From contig CM043704.1 of NCBI GenBank assembly GCA_023935145.1, positions 95,133,873 through 95,197,872 on the forward strand: DNA of 64,000 nucleotides, in the 5' to 3' direction. The position numbers and the translations under genes are program-made. This stretch comes from Bretschneidera sinensis. Lineage: Eukaryota > Streptophyta > Magnoliopsida > Brassicales > Akaniaceae. The notes beneath the pieces were generated by a model. It did not search any database. It saw only the letters and a program-made list of their open reading frames with translations, and was not told the origin of the DNA. How positions within the stretch are numbered: the stretch's first letter is position 1; every line of letters begins with the position of its first letter. Below, piece after piece: positions 34,020 to 46,670 of this stretch.

Positions 34020-34920
34020 TACATTTTAATTATATGCCTCCCGCATTTCTCTTGGAGGGTTTTTATGACTTCTGTTCTGTTCTGTATTTTTTTTTTGGGG
34101 GGTTCTATGTATTGAAAAATAATTTTGTTTAATTATCTAATGTGTAACCATGTGAGCTTTCTTTAAGGTATCTGGAGTTAAAAAAAAAAAAAAAAAAAAA
34201 AAATCTTTTTTGATGAAAAAATGAATCCATATTATCATATTGTATAAACTCGTTTGTTTCTTCATTGGTACTAGGAAATTTATATCATGAAAGAGTTTAT
34301 CAGAATCCGATGAAGATTCATCCAATGAAGATTCATCCAATGAAGATTCATTCAACTTTCGAATCTAAATTTATTAAACTAGACCTTAGTAGCTCACGCT
34401 ATCATTAAATTCCTCTAATAACTTGCTCATTCAACAAAAATCTCAGTGGTGGGCGGGTCTAATTGATGGCTTCTTTTAACTTTGACAAAAGTAAACTCGT
34501 TTTAACTTTCGATCATTGATAATCACAATTTTATTCATGTGATTAAAAAAATCAACCATCTCACTCATTTTTCTCATTTACCGCATGATAATAAATTACC
34601 ATCCTCCACTCCCCTTTTTTTTCCTCCCAATTTTCTTTCTACCAAAAGTTCTCGATAAGCATTTCATTTGCTTCTTGATGAGTTTTGATTGAACAAATGG
34701 ATTTCAAATGTACTAACTCCTAAACCAGTAAACATGGGATGATGAAGATCATGATCATCACTACAAGAAAAATGATGAGAACATAATATTAAAGGGATTT
34801 TCTTTAATTACTCAAACGACATTATGAATCTTAAGTAAATCATAACATTTCACACTGCTTAATCAAAATTCCTAAACTCAGACCCCAACACCCGCATGTT
34901 AACAAAAGTAAAAAAAAAAA
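34020..34920. other. spacer with poly-A run and 15-bp minisatellite
   Basis: A run of about 23 A lies near 34179-34203. About 34308-34352 has three copies of a 15-bp unit (aatgaagattcatcc), which makes a minus frame rich in DESSLDESS; I do not regard it as a gene. The rest is probably the 3' flank of OST48. Confidence 0.5.
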
Positions 34921-34923
34921 TAT

Positions 34924-37900
34924 CTACTTGCTGTATAGATGAACAAACGTGAAGATAAAGAATCCCGCCATCTGCACCACAAGTCACATCAAAATGTATC
35001 AGAAACACAATACAACAGTTTCACACAACTCTTAAAAAGATCTTCCCAAGAACCCAGAGCTTAATAAAATATCTATATGTAGTCATAATGTGAGTTTTCT
35101 CAACCGAAATATGTAGAATTTGTTAACAGCAACCTTCCTGTGTGTTATTCAGATTAAGACAGTAACCCCAGAAATAAAGACAATTTGACTCCGATGCTTT
35201 TGTGTTAATATCTTGGGAACTGCTGGAAAAAAAAAAGAACATGACCCTATTCTAGACCAAAGAATAGACAGAATTTCCTTAAAGCGTGAGCACAAGTTAC
35301 ACGAACAAATTGATTAGTGCTTGGGAGTTAGCTCGTTCAACTGAGTGGCCAACAAAACAAGCTAAACACGATTCATCAGCTCAGTTTGAGAAGAGTCTTT
35401 GGAGTTGCATTAAATTATGCAATGAACAGGCTAGCTTGAGAGGAAACTAAGGCTTTGGCCAAGTTAATAAATAATTCTGAACAAGAATAGTTCATCGCAG
35501 GCAGAAGCTCGATTCAACTAAAACCAAGCCCTCTTTACAGGGTTAAAAATTATATGCCAGTTGAGATGATGCATGCTAAAACGTCACTGAATTAAAATAT
35601 AATATCTCAGCTTCTGACACTGCAATAGCAGACGATTTTGTTTCCCTTTTTTTTGTTGATAATAAGGATTTTGTTTCCCTTGAGTATTATTCAATATATA
35701 AATGGCCTGGGAATTAAAATAGAGATATAGGGGAGGGTGAGAAGGAGACATACCATAGTGAATGCTCCTCCATAATAGGGATAAGCTGCTGGTATAAATC
35801 TTTCATATTCATTGTGCCTGTAGGGCCTGACTGGAATCTGCAATGCAATTTTTCAACATTTTTAAGAATTTATACTAGCAGCTAAGCAAGAACTTTCATA
35901 TTTGTAGGATATGAATACAAACAAACACCACATCTAAAAAATTTAATAAAGCAATCGCCAAAAACATTGTTAAGCTGATAAAAAAAGGAGTTTTATGTTT
36001 ATCAACTTGGCTAGATTTCAACTTCACTTGGTAACTTCATTAAGCTCTTCATTATGTACCATTTTAACTCAACAAGACCACAAAGTGACAAAGCTTTAGC
36101 TTGAAAATTGTCTAAGGCAAGGGAAAATGAAAAATACCACAGGGACCAACGGACATGTTGAACAATCATATGGAACAGGACCAGGGGATTGTGTAGGGTG
36201 GTCCACAATGGAGAAGCACCCCTCCCCAGGTCTAGTGGAGGTCACTTTCCTAGCCCATCACCCATGGTAGTTCTTCATAAAGCATCGAAACCAGTCAGGT
36301 AAGTACATATAGGAGCATTTGTAGTTCAAACAATTTATGAGCAGATAAAAAGTGGAGTTTACTTTTGCACCAAATAATAGTCCTTTATTTAGTTTATTGC
36401 CCAGATGTAATATAGATGAATGGTACTACCTCCATTCATATTTCTGCCAATTTTTCATTTGTATCATAATTTTCTTCTCCAAAATCCAGAATTTTCAAAA
36501 TTTTCTACGTATCTAAATGCCTTTTGATCATATGACATATTCTTCAGAACATTATCAAAAGAGGACCGCCCCCACTAGTTGATTAATCAGATAAACTTAA
36601 TTGTCAGTCGGTATATATTCTGAGTTGATAAATAGGTTCGAACTTCGAAAGCAAAAGAAGTTGAGGAATAGGTTATCCATAAATATGAAAAAGAAACTGA
36701 ATACCTGCTTTGAAAGGGATAAGCTTGTAAATCCAAGCCTTTGGTACTCAACCTTGAACTGGAAAACACCATAAACATCTGGAACCTTAAATGCCGTGGA
36801 ATAGAGACCCTACAGGAAACAAGCAAATACGCATGGAGGACTTCGTAAAAAAAACAAACAGAAATCAAGTTTTCTTCCAAGTTCAATAAGCAAAAAAATA
36901 CCTTTTTGTCAGTTGACAAGGTTTTCAGAACATAGGGGCTCATCATGTAAAATTGCACTTGAACGTCATCTGCAACATATGGTTCCCAGCTTTTTCCAGA
37001 CCACTCATAAATTTCAACCAAGTATTCCTTCAACCAACATCAAGATGTGAGAAGCCACAAAATTCTTTTCTACAATTAAAGATTTCTTCAATATGCGATT
37101 CAGAATTACATCAAAATGTAGAAAAGTAAAAAAAGAAACAAGATGTTACCAAATCATCATTGATCCTGTAAATTGAAGGTTCATCCACTTCCCCAATTTC
37201 GTGGTGTCTTACATTCACAGCCTAAAGATCAGAATGAGTCAGTATAATGCAGTAGTCAACAATATAATAATAGTATGTTTAAGGAAGCAGAGTCCTTAAT
37301 TGTGCCATGGCAATAGGTTCAAAAATTGATGATACAATTAATCATCATGCCTCACCTTAAGGTGACCTCTCTCATGGAAGACCCATTTGCTAAGTTCGGT
37401 CAGAAACTGCTTGTTCCCTGACTTTTCATGTCTGCCATCACATAACAATATTCTCATAAATTACTTGCTTAGAGGAGAATAGATCTATACCATGAAAGAG
37501 ACATGCAAAATACAATATCCATCCAGAATCTCATCTCATGTATATTAAAGTAGAGAAGTTATCTAAAAGTTCATGCAGAGTAGACAGAAACACCATAATG
37601 AATCCACAAACAACCGAAGGAGGAAACATTAAGTGCATGCTTCCACCAGTAAACTCATACCAAACAAAACGAAATGCAAGCTTCAAACAATTGCTAATGC
37701 ATTCGAATAAATTCACATATTTCCTAACAATACTTCAAGACACTCCCACACCATGACCTATTATAAACATAAAAGTAGTTACTAGAGTTTTTGCCATCAC
37801 AACTGCCCAGCATAATAAAGACCATGCCCGAACAGTTTACTAGGGGCACCTCTCCCATTGGCCAAAAGTCCATAACATACATAAACCTATTAATTTATAT

Positions 37901-40900
37901 TTCTCGGTTCTTTCCTAAAAGTATATTTCAACCAATTGGTTATTAAGTCTTTAGCAAATTAACAAACAAGACGACAACAAAATATATCTAGTGTTCATTG
38001 ACCATGCTACAGCTTACAAGTTTATTGGCAAATCAAGGTACAGCAAAGCAAAATCTCAACTCAGCTTTAAACCCAAACTAACTAGTTGGGGTCGGCCACA
38101 AAATATATGAACTAAATTAGGTACACCTATGGATTCTCTAGAAGTTCATTTTACCAATAACCTAATATGTTTCAACAAAGAACACATGTCTAGTCCTCAG
38201 GTATAAGTTCAACCTCTATGTCAAAGATGCAACAATGTAATAAAGCAAAGTTAGCAACGGAAAGATAATCAGGGCATTTGCATTCTGGCGGTTAAAAAGT
38301 TTGTTTTATAAGTATTCTGGCAGTTAGAAAGTTGCACATTACAGTTTAGATTTCCTGAAACATGCCACATATTTAATGCTGCAAAACATAAGTCAACACT
38401 TCACTCACTTAGTTGAGCTCCCAGCTTTCTGCACCCCAGATCTGAAGAATCTGTAAACGTAGCAAAAATAATCAACAAAATGAGTATATATAAGAGAAAT
38501 CCTAGGCAACTATTAACTACCACATACCGATTACTGAACATACTTAATGAGCCAGTGATCAAAATTCGTGCATTGTTTCTTGCCTGCGAGGAAAACATAG
38601 ATATTAAGCACGCTTACATTGATCTTGGGTGGGTGAGAACATCGTAACAACATAAACTAATACAAACAGGAATATTAGCCAATAACGTTGTACTGAGCAG
38701 AAAATGAGCTCTAACATAGTATTACCATATGTTACCATTGAGAAAATAACAATTCTTTACTATGGACAATATGCCTTCCAATTTTTGGGGAACTTATTCT
38801 TTACCATTTACCAACAAGAGGGCAAGCAAATTGAGCTGGAGACGTGAAAAAACAGGTTGAGTCTAACAGAAATGTCAAGCATGATGGCCATGATACATGG
38901 TGCGAATGAAATGATTCAATCCAGTCTATTGCAAAAAGTATTTTGTATAACTGCAAATCTCGACAGAAAGGTTGTGCTTCTGCAAGTTAACAGATCTTTC
39001 ACAAGAGAATAAAACACAAACAAGCTGATAATAAATTATTATTTTCGTCTCTTACAATGAAAAGATTTTGACCTCATAAGTTAAACCTAAGCAGAATTAG
39101 GAGATGTCTTTAACAAGGTAAAGGGATGTAATACGAATTTTAAAAGCTCTAAACAAAAGAAAACACCTCTGCTTGAGGGAAAGCATTGTTTTTATTAGCA
39201 GTGTTTTTTATTGTTAAAACCCACACATATTGATGGGAACACAAGGAATATTAGAGTTAGGGATTTTAATCTAAGAATTGGGGGATATGGGAATAATTAT
39301 GTAATTGAAAATATTAAGTATTATTATCTTAATTAGTTTCGTTGATTAGGATTAGGCTTATCTCTCATGGTTGTTAGATTTGTTGGATTAGGATTAGGAT
39401 TAGGCTTATCTCTCATGATTATCTGATTTGTTGTTCTTATCTTCTTAAGATTTAGTCTTTATCTTTAAGTTAGAATTTTCCCTATATATATGGGATTCTC
39501 ATTTGTTATTCAAACGCTTATGAATAAATACAGTTTAAATTATCAATTTTCATACTCTGTGATTGAGTGTTGAATTGTGTTTGAACTATTGTTCCATATG
39601 ATTTGGTTCAGTATTCCCACGTGATTTGGGAAGATACGTGTGATTTGGATCATCTATCTTTAATTTCCCAGTTTCTTTTCAATTCTTCCCTATTATACAG
39701 CATCAAGTGGTATCAAAGCCTTAATTTCATTCCCTTGTGAGAAGAAAAACACCATCAGAAAAATCTCGTGTACAGTAGCCAAACACACCTTCTTTTGTTG
39801 TCTACCGTCAACCTCCACCACCAAGCGTGAACATAGAGTCGGGCCGAGCCCAGCCCAGCCCGAGCCGAGCAAGTTCAAAAAAAATCCAGGTTTTCTTTTT
39901 TTTTATTTTTTTACTGTAATTATCTATAATTTTTTCCAAAAAAAAAGAAGAAAAAGAGTAGGAAAAAAGCAAAAAATAGGAAAAAAACAAAAAAAATAGA
40001 AGAAAAAAATTATGGTTGAGGTATTTTAGTTTGCTATCATGTCTTACCGTACTCGAATTCGTATTCAAAATTTACAAGCTGAGCTATCAAGTGCTTATTC
40101 TCACTTGGATGCGTTGAAATCCAAAGCGATCAAGTATGGTTGGTGTTATCTTCCCCGACGTATATATGAAGAATATAGAGAACTGCAATATTGGGTTTAT
40201 CATGAATGAGAAACGACTTGAAGAATTGCAGCACCAATATGAGTATGAGTGTGAGCAAAGTTCTCGAGATGTCCATGCTTTGAATGGCAATGGCGGTTAT
40301 ATTTATGATGATAAGGAAGTTGCGTATAAAAATTATTATTATGCTCCTAAAACTGCTTACCATGGTTGTGCCGAGTATAATCGTGTTTCCGAAAGTTATA
40401 ATGGGTACGATGCCTACAACGAGCTTGTGATAGAATAGAAGTCCAATCCATTAGCTTCCTCCCAAGTTCGAGAGAAGCTAATCCACCTACTGAAAGAATG
40501 TAAAGAAACAGCGAAAGAATGTAAAGAATTGTGCAAAACCTGACCGTGAAAGATGATCCCAACCTTGATAACTCAAAACTCACTAATCCCGAAGACTCGG
40601 TAGAGCAACAAGAGAATATTATGGAATATAAGCCAGTTCCAACCCAAGATGAAATCAATGAGACTAAAGATATTCCAGTAGATGTTGCACCGGTTGAGCT
40701 AATTTCTTGTGCAGTTGACTTTGTTACGCATACTGAGGTGGTTGCAACGGTTCGAGAGGAAGATAAAATTGATCGTAGAATTGAGGCTCTTGTGGATCCA
40801 CCTGCCCTTGCTATTGAGTTTATCCTCCCTACCTGTTTTCGAGTATCTCGGCAACAAACGTTTTCAATGAAATTTTTTACACCTTCTAGTACTTTCGCTT

Positions 40901-43900
40901 TCACAAACTTTCATGACCATGCTTTGTTTCTCTATGCCTCGAAACTCTTGCTACAAGCACATTTTTCAACTCGAGGCCGAGTTCTTTCGAAGTGGTGGAG
41001 AATGATGGGGAACACGAGGAAGATTAGAATTAGGAATTTTAATCTAAGAATTGAGAGACATACGAATAATTATGTAATTGAAAATATTAAGAATTATTAT
41101 TTTAGTTAGCTTCATTGATTAGGATTAGACTTATCTCTCATAGTTGTCTGATTTGTTGGATTAGGATTAAGATTAGGCTTACTCTCATGGTTATCTGATT
41201 TATTGTTCTTATCTTCTTAAGATTTAGTCTTTATCTTTAGGTTAGGATTTTCCCTATGTATATGGAGTTCTCATTTGTTATTCAACAGCTTATGAATGAA
41301 TTCGAATTAAATTATCAATTTTCATACTGTGTGATTGAGTGTTGAATTGTCCATGTGATTTAGACTACTGTTCCATGTGATTTGGTTCAGTGTTCCCCTG
41401 TGATTTGGATCATCTATCTTTAATTTCCCTGTTTCTTTTCAATTCTTCCCTACTGTACTGCATCACATATGTCTTGATTCTCTGCCCACTTTGTGGACAG
41501 GGAAATGTCCTTAGCAACGCTCCAAAGCGGGTAGGACTTTTTTATTAGCAGTATTTTGATTACTTTAGATTGAGTATGAGCTGTTATGGTGCAGTCAACT
41601 AGATGTAAACCAATACTCCTCCAGATGTTAATCCAAATTTTCTAAGCTTCTTAAATTATGCAAATCAAGAGAGACACAATTTTCGAATTGGCAATCCACC
41701 AAGTTCTGAAAAAGAAAGAGTAGGGAACAGAGAGTAAAGAAATCAACTGTATCTACATACCTGGACAACTGAAACTAAAGAGATAGAGGATCCAGTGAGA
41801 GATGGAGGATTCGAGAGCTTGGACTTAGGATTAGCTGAATAGGCTGACGGAGAAGCTGATAGAACTTTTAATACCTATAAAAAGTGCATCTCTTAAGAAA
41901 AACGTGAAAACAACATGACAATCAAATAAACAAGTGATGTTGAAACAAGCACATATGCAATGGGTGTTGCTCCTAATATTTGCAAAGCACATGCAGTCAG
42001 CTTACCAGGCTATTGGCAGGATTCAATGAAAGGCCAATCCCTTGAAATAGTACGGGAGCCTGCAGGAGGTTAAACAAAAAGTTATCAGAAATGATGACTG
42101 ATATTGATATAATGATAAAAAATGAATGCTATGCAATGAATCTGGCTCATAGACCACATGCCATAAAACTTGTATTAAAGCTATTTATAAACTAGAACAT
42201 CTTTATGCATGGATCACAGAAAAACAAAATGATCTAAGGTGGTAGGCCAGTGGCTACAAAACCTCATAAAACTATTAGTCAACAATAAAAATCCACAAAA
42301 TTAAACATATTGGTAATGCCACTTTAGTGTACCTGGAATTATCTCCAAATTCAAAATAATTTTTCTACAGAAATTAGTTAATCAATTGGAGACGCCGTGC
42401 TAGCAAAATAGAGCATCATTATGTCAAAAAAAGGCAAAACTACCAGTGTGTATGAATGTGTTGGGACTAAGTGGATAACAGGTATTATCAATATTGGAGC
42501 CCAAACTTACATCAATTTTTTCACTTCCCAAAATGACTTCAGAATTGATAAAGTCGTCACTTGCAATCAATGTGTGATCTCCTTCTATCTCTGAAACGGC
42601 ATAGCTAGTGTGATCAACAACCATTGCTGCAGGGTCCTGCACACACAATAAGTTAGATAAGCCCATAAACCAACAACCAGCCTTGAAATATAGAAGGACA
42701 ATGCTTTATAAAAGGAGGGCTTGTTAACTTTTCCCCACCTCATCAAAATCAACTCCACAGTCAGTGGCGACTTCCCGTATCAAATCAGACGCATTAGTAT
42801 CAGCCGCTATAATTAAATCATGACCAGTATCAACGAAATCCAGAATAGCAGCAGGATCAATAGACCCTCCAAAACCTAAATGAATAAATACAAAATGGGT
42901 TAATACATAATCCTTCTCTTCACCTAACAACCATGCATAATTTTCCAATAGAAGTGGTACTTAAAATTGGAAAAGGAAACCAAGCAAGCAACTCTTTAAC
43001 AAATTCACATCACATTAGTGAAGTTCAAACAGTAAGACAAAACAGAATAACTGCATATAGGGGGAAAATAAACATAATAAAGATTAGAGCAAACAGTTCC
43101 ACTGAACTAATACCACTACAACAATTTTTAAAGTAAAAGATAGTATTAAAAAAAGCAAAGGGGCGCAACCCATATATACAAAACTATCCACAAGAAAGAA
43201 GCTCAATAAACTCTATGAGATCATCTTCGCTTACAAAAAGTTTACCCCCAAACCAAAAACTCAATATCCTATTTCACAAAGCAACACATCCTAAATTCAC
43301 TTTATCATGTTTCTCAACAACGGGCCAGAAAATTAGTCCACATTATCCCCTCGGGAAAAAATAAATTAAAAGAAAAGAAAAATAGACCTTAATTGAGCTT
43401 AATTTCCCATTTTCATATTTCCTCAATTCAAAGCAAAAATCCTAAGTTTCACTACCCCTACTTCCTCGCTTTCTCAAGGACCGAACAAACCTCAATTTCT
43501 CATTTCCAGAACCCAAAAAAAAGCCTAAACTAAACGCCCTTTTTCCTCACATTTGTAGCTCAATTCTCATCTTAAACCCCGAAATTCTCAGCAACCAAAT
43601 AAAAATCACAACACCCTTAAAAGGGAAAAAAGGAAATAAATAGTAACAAATGATCTTAACGACCTCAATTTTCTCATTGTCACAGCTAAACACAAAAAAA
43701 GCACAAGCAACCATTTTTACCCACGCATTTCTCATCACCCAAAACATTAAATTTAAAATATATAAAATAAAAAAAACGAACATATTGCGCATTGACACTT
43801 ACGCTCAATAGTGGGACAAAACAGGATCAACGCATCGTATAAGTACTGGCCATATCGCTGCAGGGAGATCTTGGGATCATCAGCGAGCTTGAAATCGAGC

Positions 43901-44073
43901 TCGAATCTGCGAGATTGCAGCGACTTGAAGAAGAGAGAGTGCGATGATTTCACCGCGAAATCGTCGACCAACACGAGGATTCTCCGATCAGTTGGATTAT
44001 CGGGAGAGAATGAGATGCAGAAAATTGGGAGGAGCGAGATTAGGGTTAGGGAGATTATGAGAACTTTGCCCAT
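34924..44073 (-). CDS. OST48: oligosaccharyltransferase 48-kDa subunit (OST48/DGL1)
   Basis: Thirteen exons with GT-AG borders join in frame: 43803-44073, 42739-42875, 42511-42636, 42006-42059, 41761-41874, 38528-38583, 38409-38450, 37356-37431, 37150-37221, 36902-37027, 36705-36809, 35754-35837 and 34924-34971. Total 1311 bp, 436 residues plus stop, the length of plant OST48. The start has a signal peptide ([16 protein letters not shown]) followed by [19 protein letters not shown]. Typical segments follow: [82 protein letters not shown] and [20 protein letters not shown]-terminal membrane helix ends in FVHLYSK. OST48 is an ER membrane subunit of the N-glycosylation oligosaccharyltransferase. 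The 3.2-kb intron 5 holds an LTR element. Confidence 0.97.
39231..41465 (+). mobile_element. LTR element in OST48 intron 5
   Basis: LTRs 39231-39705 (475 bp) and 41003-41465 (463 bp) start TGATGGG and end GCATCA. The target duplication CATAT is at 39226-39230 and 41466-41470. The primer site TGGTATCAAAGCC begins at 39708 and a purine tract (aagtggtggagaa) ends at 41002. The interior is about 1.3 kb and lacks recognisable protease, RT, RNase H or integrase, so it is non-autonomous. It is antisense to OST48 and is spliced out with the intron. Confidence 0.93.
40039..41109 (+). pseudogene. unrecognised reading frames inside the OST48-intron LTR element
   Basis: Three plus frames follow the primer site: 40039-40209 ([20 protein letters not shown], coiled-coil-like), 40136-40438 ([20 protein letters not shown], then Tyr/Asn-rich), and 40531-41109 (acidic: [20 protein letters not shown], then [20 protein letters not shown]). 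They look like one former protein of about 300 residues broken by frameshifts; the last frame runs into the 3' LTR. I do not recognise a Gag zinc knuckle or any pol domain. It may be a Gag-like remnant or captured host sequence. Confidence 0.5.
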
Positions 44074-44990
44074 TTTTCCCGTTTCTTTCTCCTGATGGGG
44101 TTTAGGGGTACTCTTGAGTCAACCACTGAGTAAACAGTATAGTGGTGGTGGTGGTGGTGGTGTTTTCTTCTGTGTTTTTTTTTTTTTCTCTTTTTCCAAT
44201 TCTCTGGGCTGTCTATGACTATTGGGGTCTAATTTGGGTTAGGGCCCAATAGAATGGGCTAATAAAGTGGAGACTGAAATTATTGGGAGAACGGATTAGG
44301 ATTCCGGATGCATCTCATTATTAGGGGGAAAATCGACCCCTAATCTTATTTGGAAGTGATTTTAAAAAAAAAAAAATGATCAACACATCTCAATATTTTA
44401 ATACAAATGCGAATTTGTATAAGTAAACAGGTTCAAGATTCGTCAAAAAATATGAACATAAAAAAAACCTAAATATATTTTTTTAATGTCAATTTTTTAT
44501 ATTATTCATTAATTTTATATTTTTTTACATGAAAATAAAATTTGAAACGACATTTTTCAAATCATCGCTATCATTTAAAAAAAAATGTATTTGTTTGCAC
44601 AAATCAAAAGAAGAATTATCGATTTTTTTTGTCAAAATCAATTTTTTATATCAGTACTTTACTTGTTAATAAAATCACCTCCTCTTGAGCGCTTTTGCCT
44701 CTATATAAGTGCACATCGAGACGAATTCACATTTATAAACAGGAAAAAAAAATGTGATATTTGGCATCTCTTTACCATGTTGTTAAACCACCTATGCCGT
44801 CAGGGATGGTGCGGCATGCAATAATTTCTCGTCAGCCGTGCACACAAAAGACAAACTGGATCAAGGAGACTACTTGTACGACGTGGCGCTATATTATTGG
44901 TGATGTACTTAATTTAAATATGCTGCGAAGTATAGAATTATAGAACCACTTCTTGTCCAATCGAATGAGTCCAAATCTGACCTTGATGAC
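44074..44990. promoter_or_regulatory. divergent promoter region between OST48 and RCE1
   Basis: About 0.9 kb separates the OST48 start (minus) from the RCE1 5' exon (plus). It holds a GGT microsatellite at 44141-44162 in the OST48 leader side and a TATATAAG at about 44702-44709 that could serve RCE1. Whether the genes share control elements is inference. Confidence 0.45.
44141..44162. repeat. (GGT)n microsatellite
   Basis: About seven perfect GGT units upstream of OST48, probably in its 5' untranslated region or proximal promoter. Confidence 0.85.
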
Positions 44991-44994
44991 GATC

Positions 44995-45140
44995 ATTGAC
45001 ACTGAAACAAGAGAGAGAAAAAGAACCCAAAAGAGAAGAGAGTGAGAGGAAGAACTCCTTTGTATACCGTCAGACGCTTTCGGATTCCTTCTTAACTACC
45101 CCTCTCTCTCTTCAAAAAGGCCGTTGCTTCCCTTGCACAG
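44995..45140 (+). other. probable 5' untranslated exon of RCE1
   Basis: A GA-rich then CT-rich leader (agagagagaaa, ccctctctctcttc) ends in ccttgcacag followed by gtaacg, a good donor. The first coding exon begins with an acceptor at 46664, leaving a 1.5-kb leader intron (45141-46664) with no other gene visible. The transcription start is not determined. Confidence 0.6.
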
Positions 45141-46670
45141 GTAACGATCCAGATTTTAAACTATACAGATTCATATATACTTATACACACACATGTATAT
45201 ATGTATGCACGCAGATATTTTTGGATGTTTTATGTTTATATATGTTTCTAATTTGTTGTTTGATGGACTTTGGAGGATCTTGATTGAGAGAGCCATCTGT
45301 AAATCTTGATTGCATCTAGTTTAAGAATTTGGGATTTATTTAAATGGACAACAAGAATTTGGGATTTATTTGTTAAATACGATAGGTTAGGGGGCTGTTG
45401 AGCTTATTTTAGGGTGCTTTATTTTAAATTGTTGATCTCTGTTCTTTCTTTTTCTTCTTTGTTTGTGGAAAAGGTGGGTTTTAGGAGCTTAGCTGATAAA
45501 ATTTCGAAATTTATGTGTTAAAAGCTTGGAAAACTTCGTTTTGTGCGAATTTTCATTGGGTTTATAGCTAGAAAAAGGTTGGATCATATGACGGGTATAT
45601 GATTCCTTATGCTAGGCTTGAGTCAGTATGGATTGTTGTCTCTTTCAATGTTTGTGGAGGTTATGAGATCATGGTTGTGCATGATTGGAAATTTTGAATT
45701 CTCGGTTTAGTGATTCTTGATAGCTTTGGATTACTAGTTAGTCTTAGCGTCTTCGATTATTGGATAAGATATATTGGTCAATTGGTTCAAAAAGAATCCA
45801 GATTTATAGAGTTGTAAAATTTCTTTTGGTTAGCTTTATGCTTATTTTTTGGCTCTAGATAAAAATATATGTTGTGTTTTTGTGTGATTATTTAATAGTA
45901 GAGTAGAGTATGGTTGAAGATGATTTGGAGGATAAGTAACTTGTAAAATAAAAATAAAAATAAAAAGAAGAGGATTTGGAGGACATTTGAGCTTACTTAA
46001 ATTTGATTTCTCATTCATAATAGAGCATGCTTCTCTGTACCAAATGTATTTTGAAAGTTATTGCTCTGAAATGAATTTCTTTTTAGTAGGTTCAAGCATA
46101 TGTGTGTGCTTATGTGTGGTGCAGAAACTTCAGATAGATTGTTATATGGATCATCTAATTTTCCAAGCTCTTTTGCATATGAAATGTAGTTTTGAACTTC
46201 TTTTTAAATTTAGATGTGTTGGGTTATGCTTAAAGGCATTGATTTTTTTTCGGTGCTTTTTCTCGGGTGAATATAGGGGCCTTTCCACTTTATGATCCTT
46301 TTGGCAAAAGAAAAAAGAACTCTGCACGCTAGCTTCCCTTGCCTTCCTTTCCTTTGGGTGGATTTTGGTATGGTTTACCAATGGCATCCTCATTTTGGTT
46401 GCTTCCTTTTTCACAATGAAATTTGATGTGTATAAGCATTATCCGTAGACTCAATTTTCATGTGTGTGTGCATCATGAGATGTGCACATCACGAGACTCA
46501 TTTATCATGTTTGTCAGTGTGTGTGCATATAACTGTACAAGTGGGTGTGTGCATATTTAAGTGCCTTCTGCGGCATTTCTTTGACAAGTACATTTTTGTG
46601 ATATGAGAATAGGAAAGAAAAAGTATTTGTGCCCCATATACACTGATTCTGACATTCTTTGTAGGAAAAA

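Noticed and set aside
34137..34355. Minus frame rich in DESSLDESS
   Set aside because: Produced by a 15-bp minisatellite and a poly-A run; no start context or homologue features.
40347..40904. 185-codon minus frame in the OST48 intron
   Set aside because: It is antisense to the LTR-element frames, low in complexity, and shows no domain.
44585..44943. Plus frames of 79 and 60 codons upstream of RCE1
   Set aside because: They lie in the promoter and leader region, have no family features and overlap a TATA-like site.
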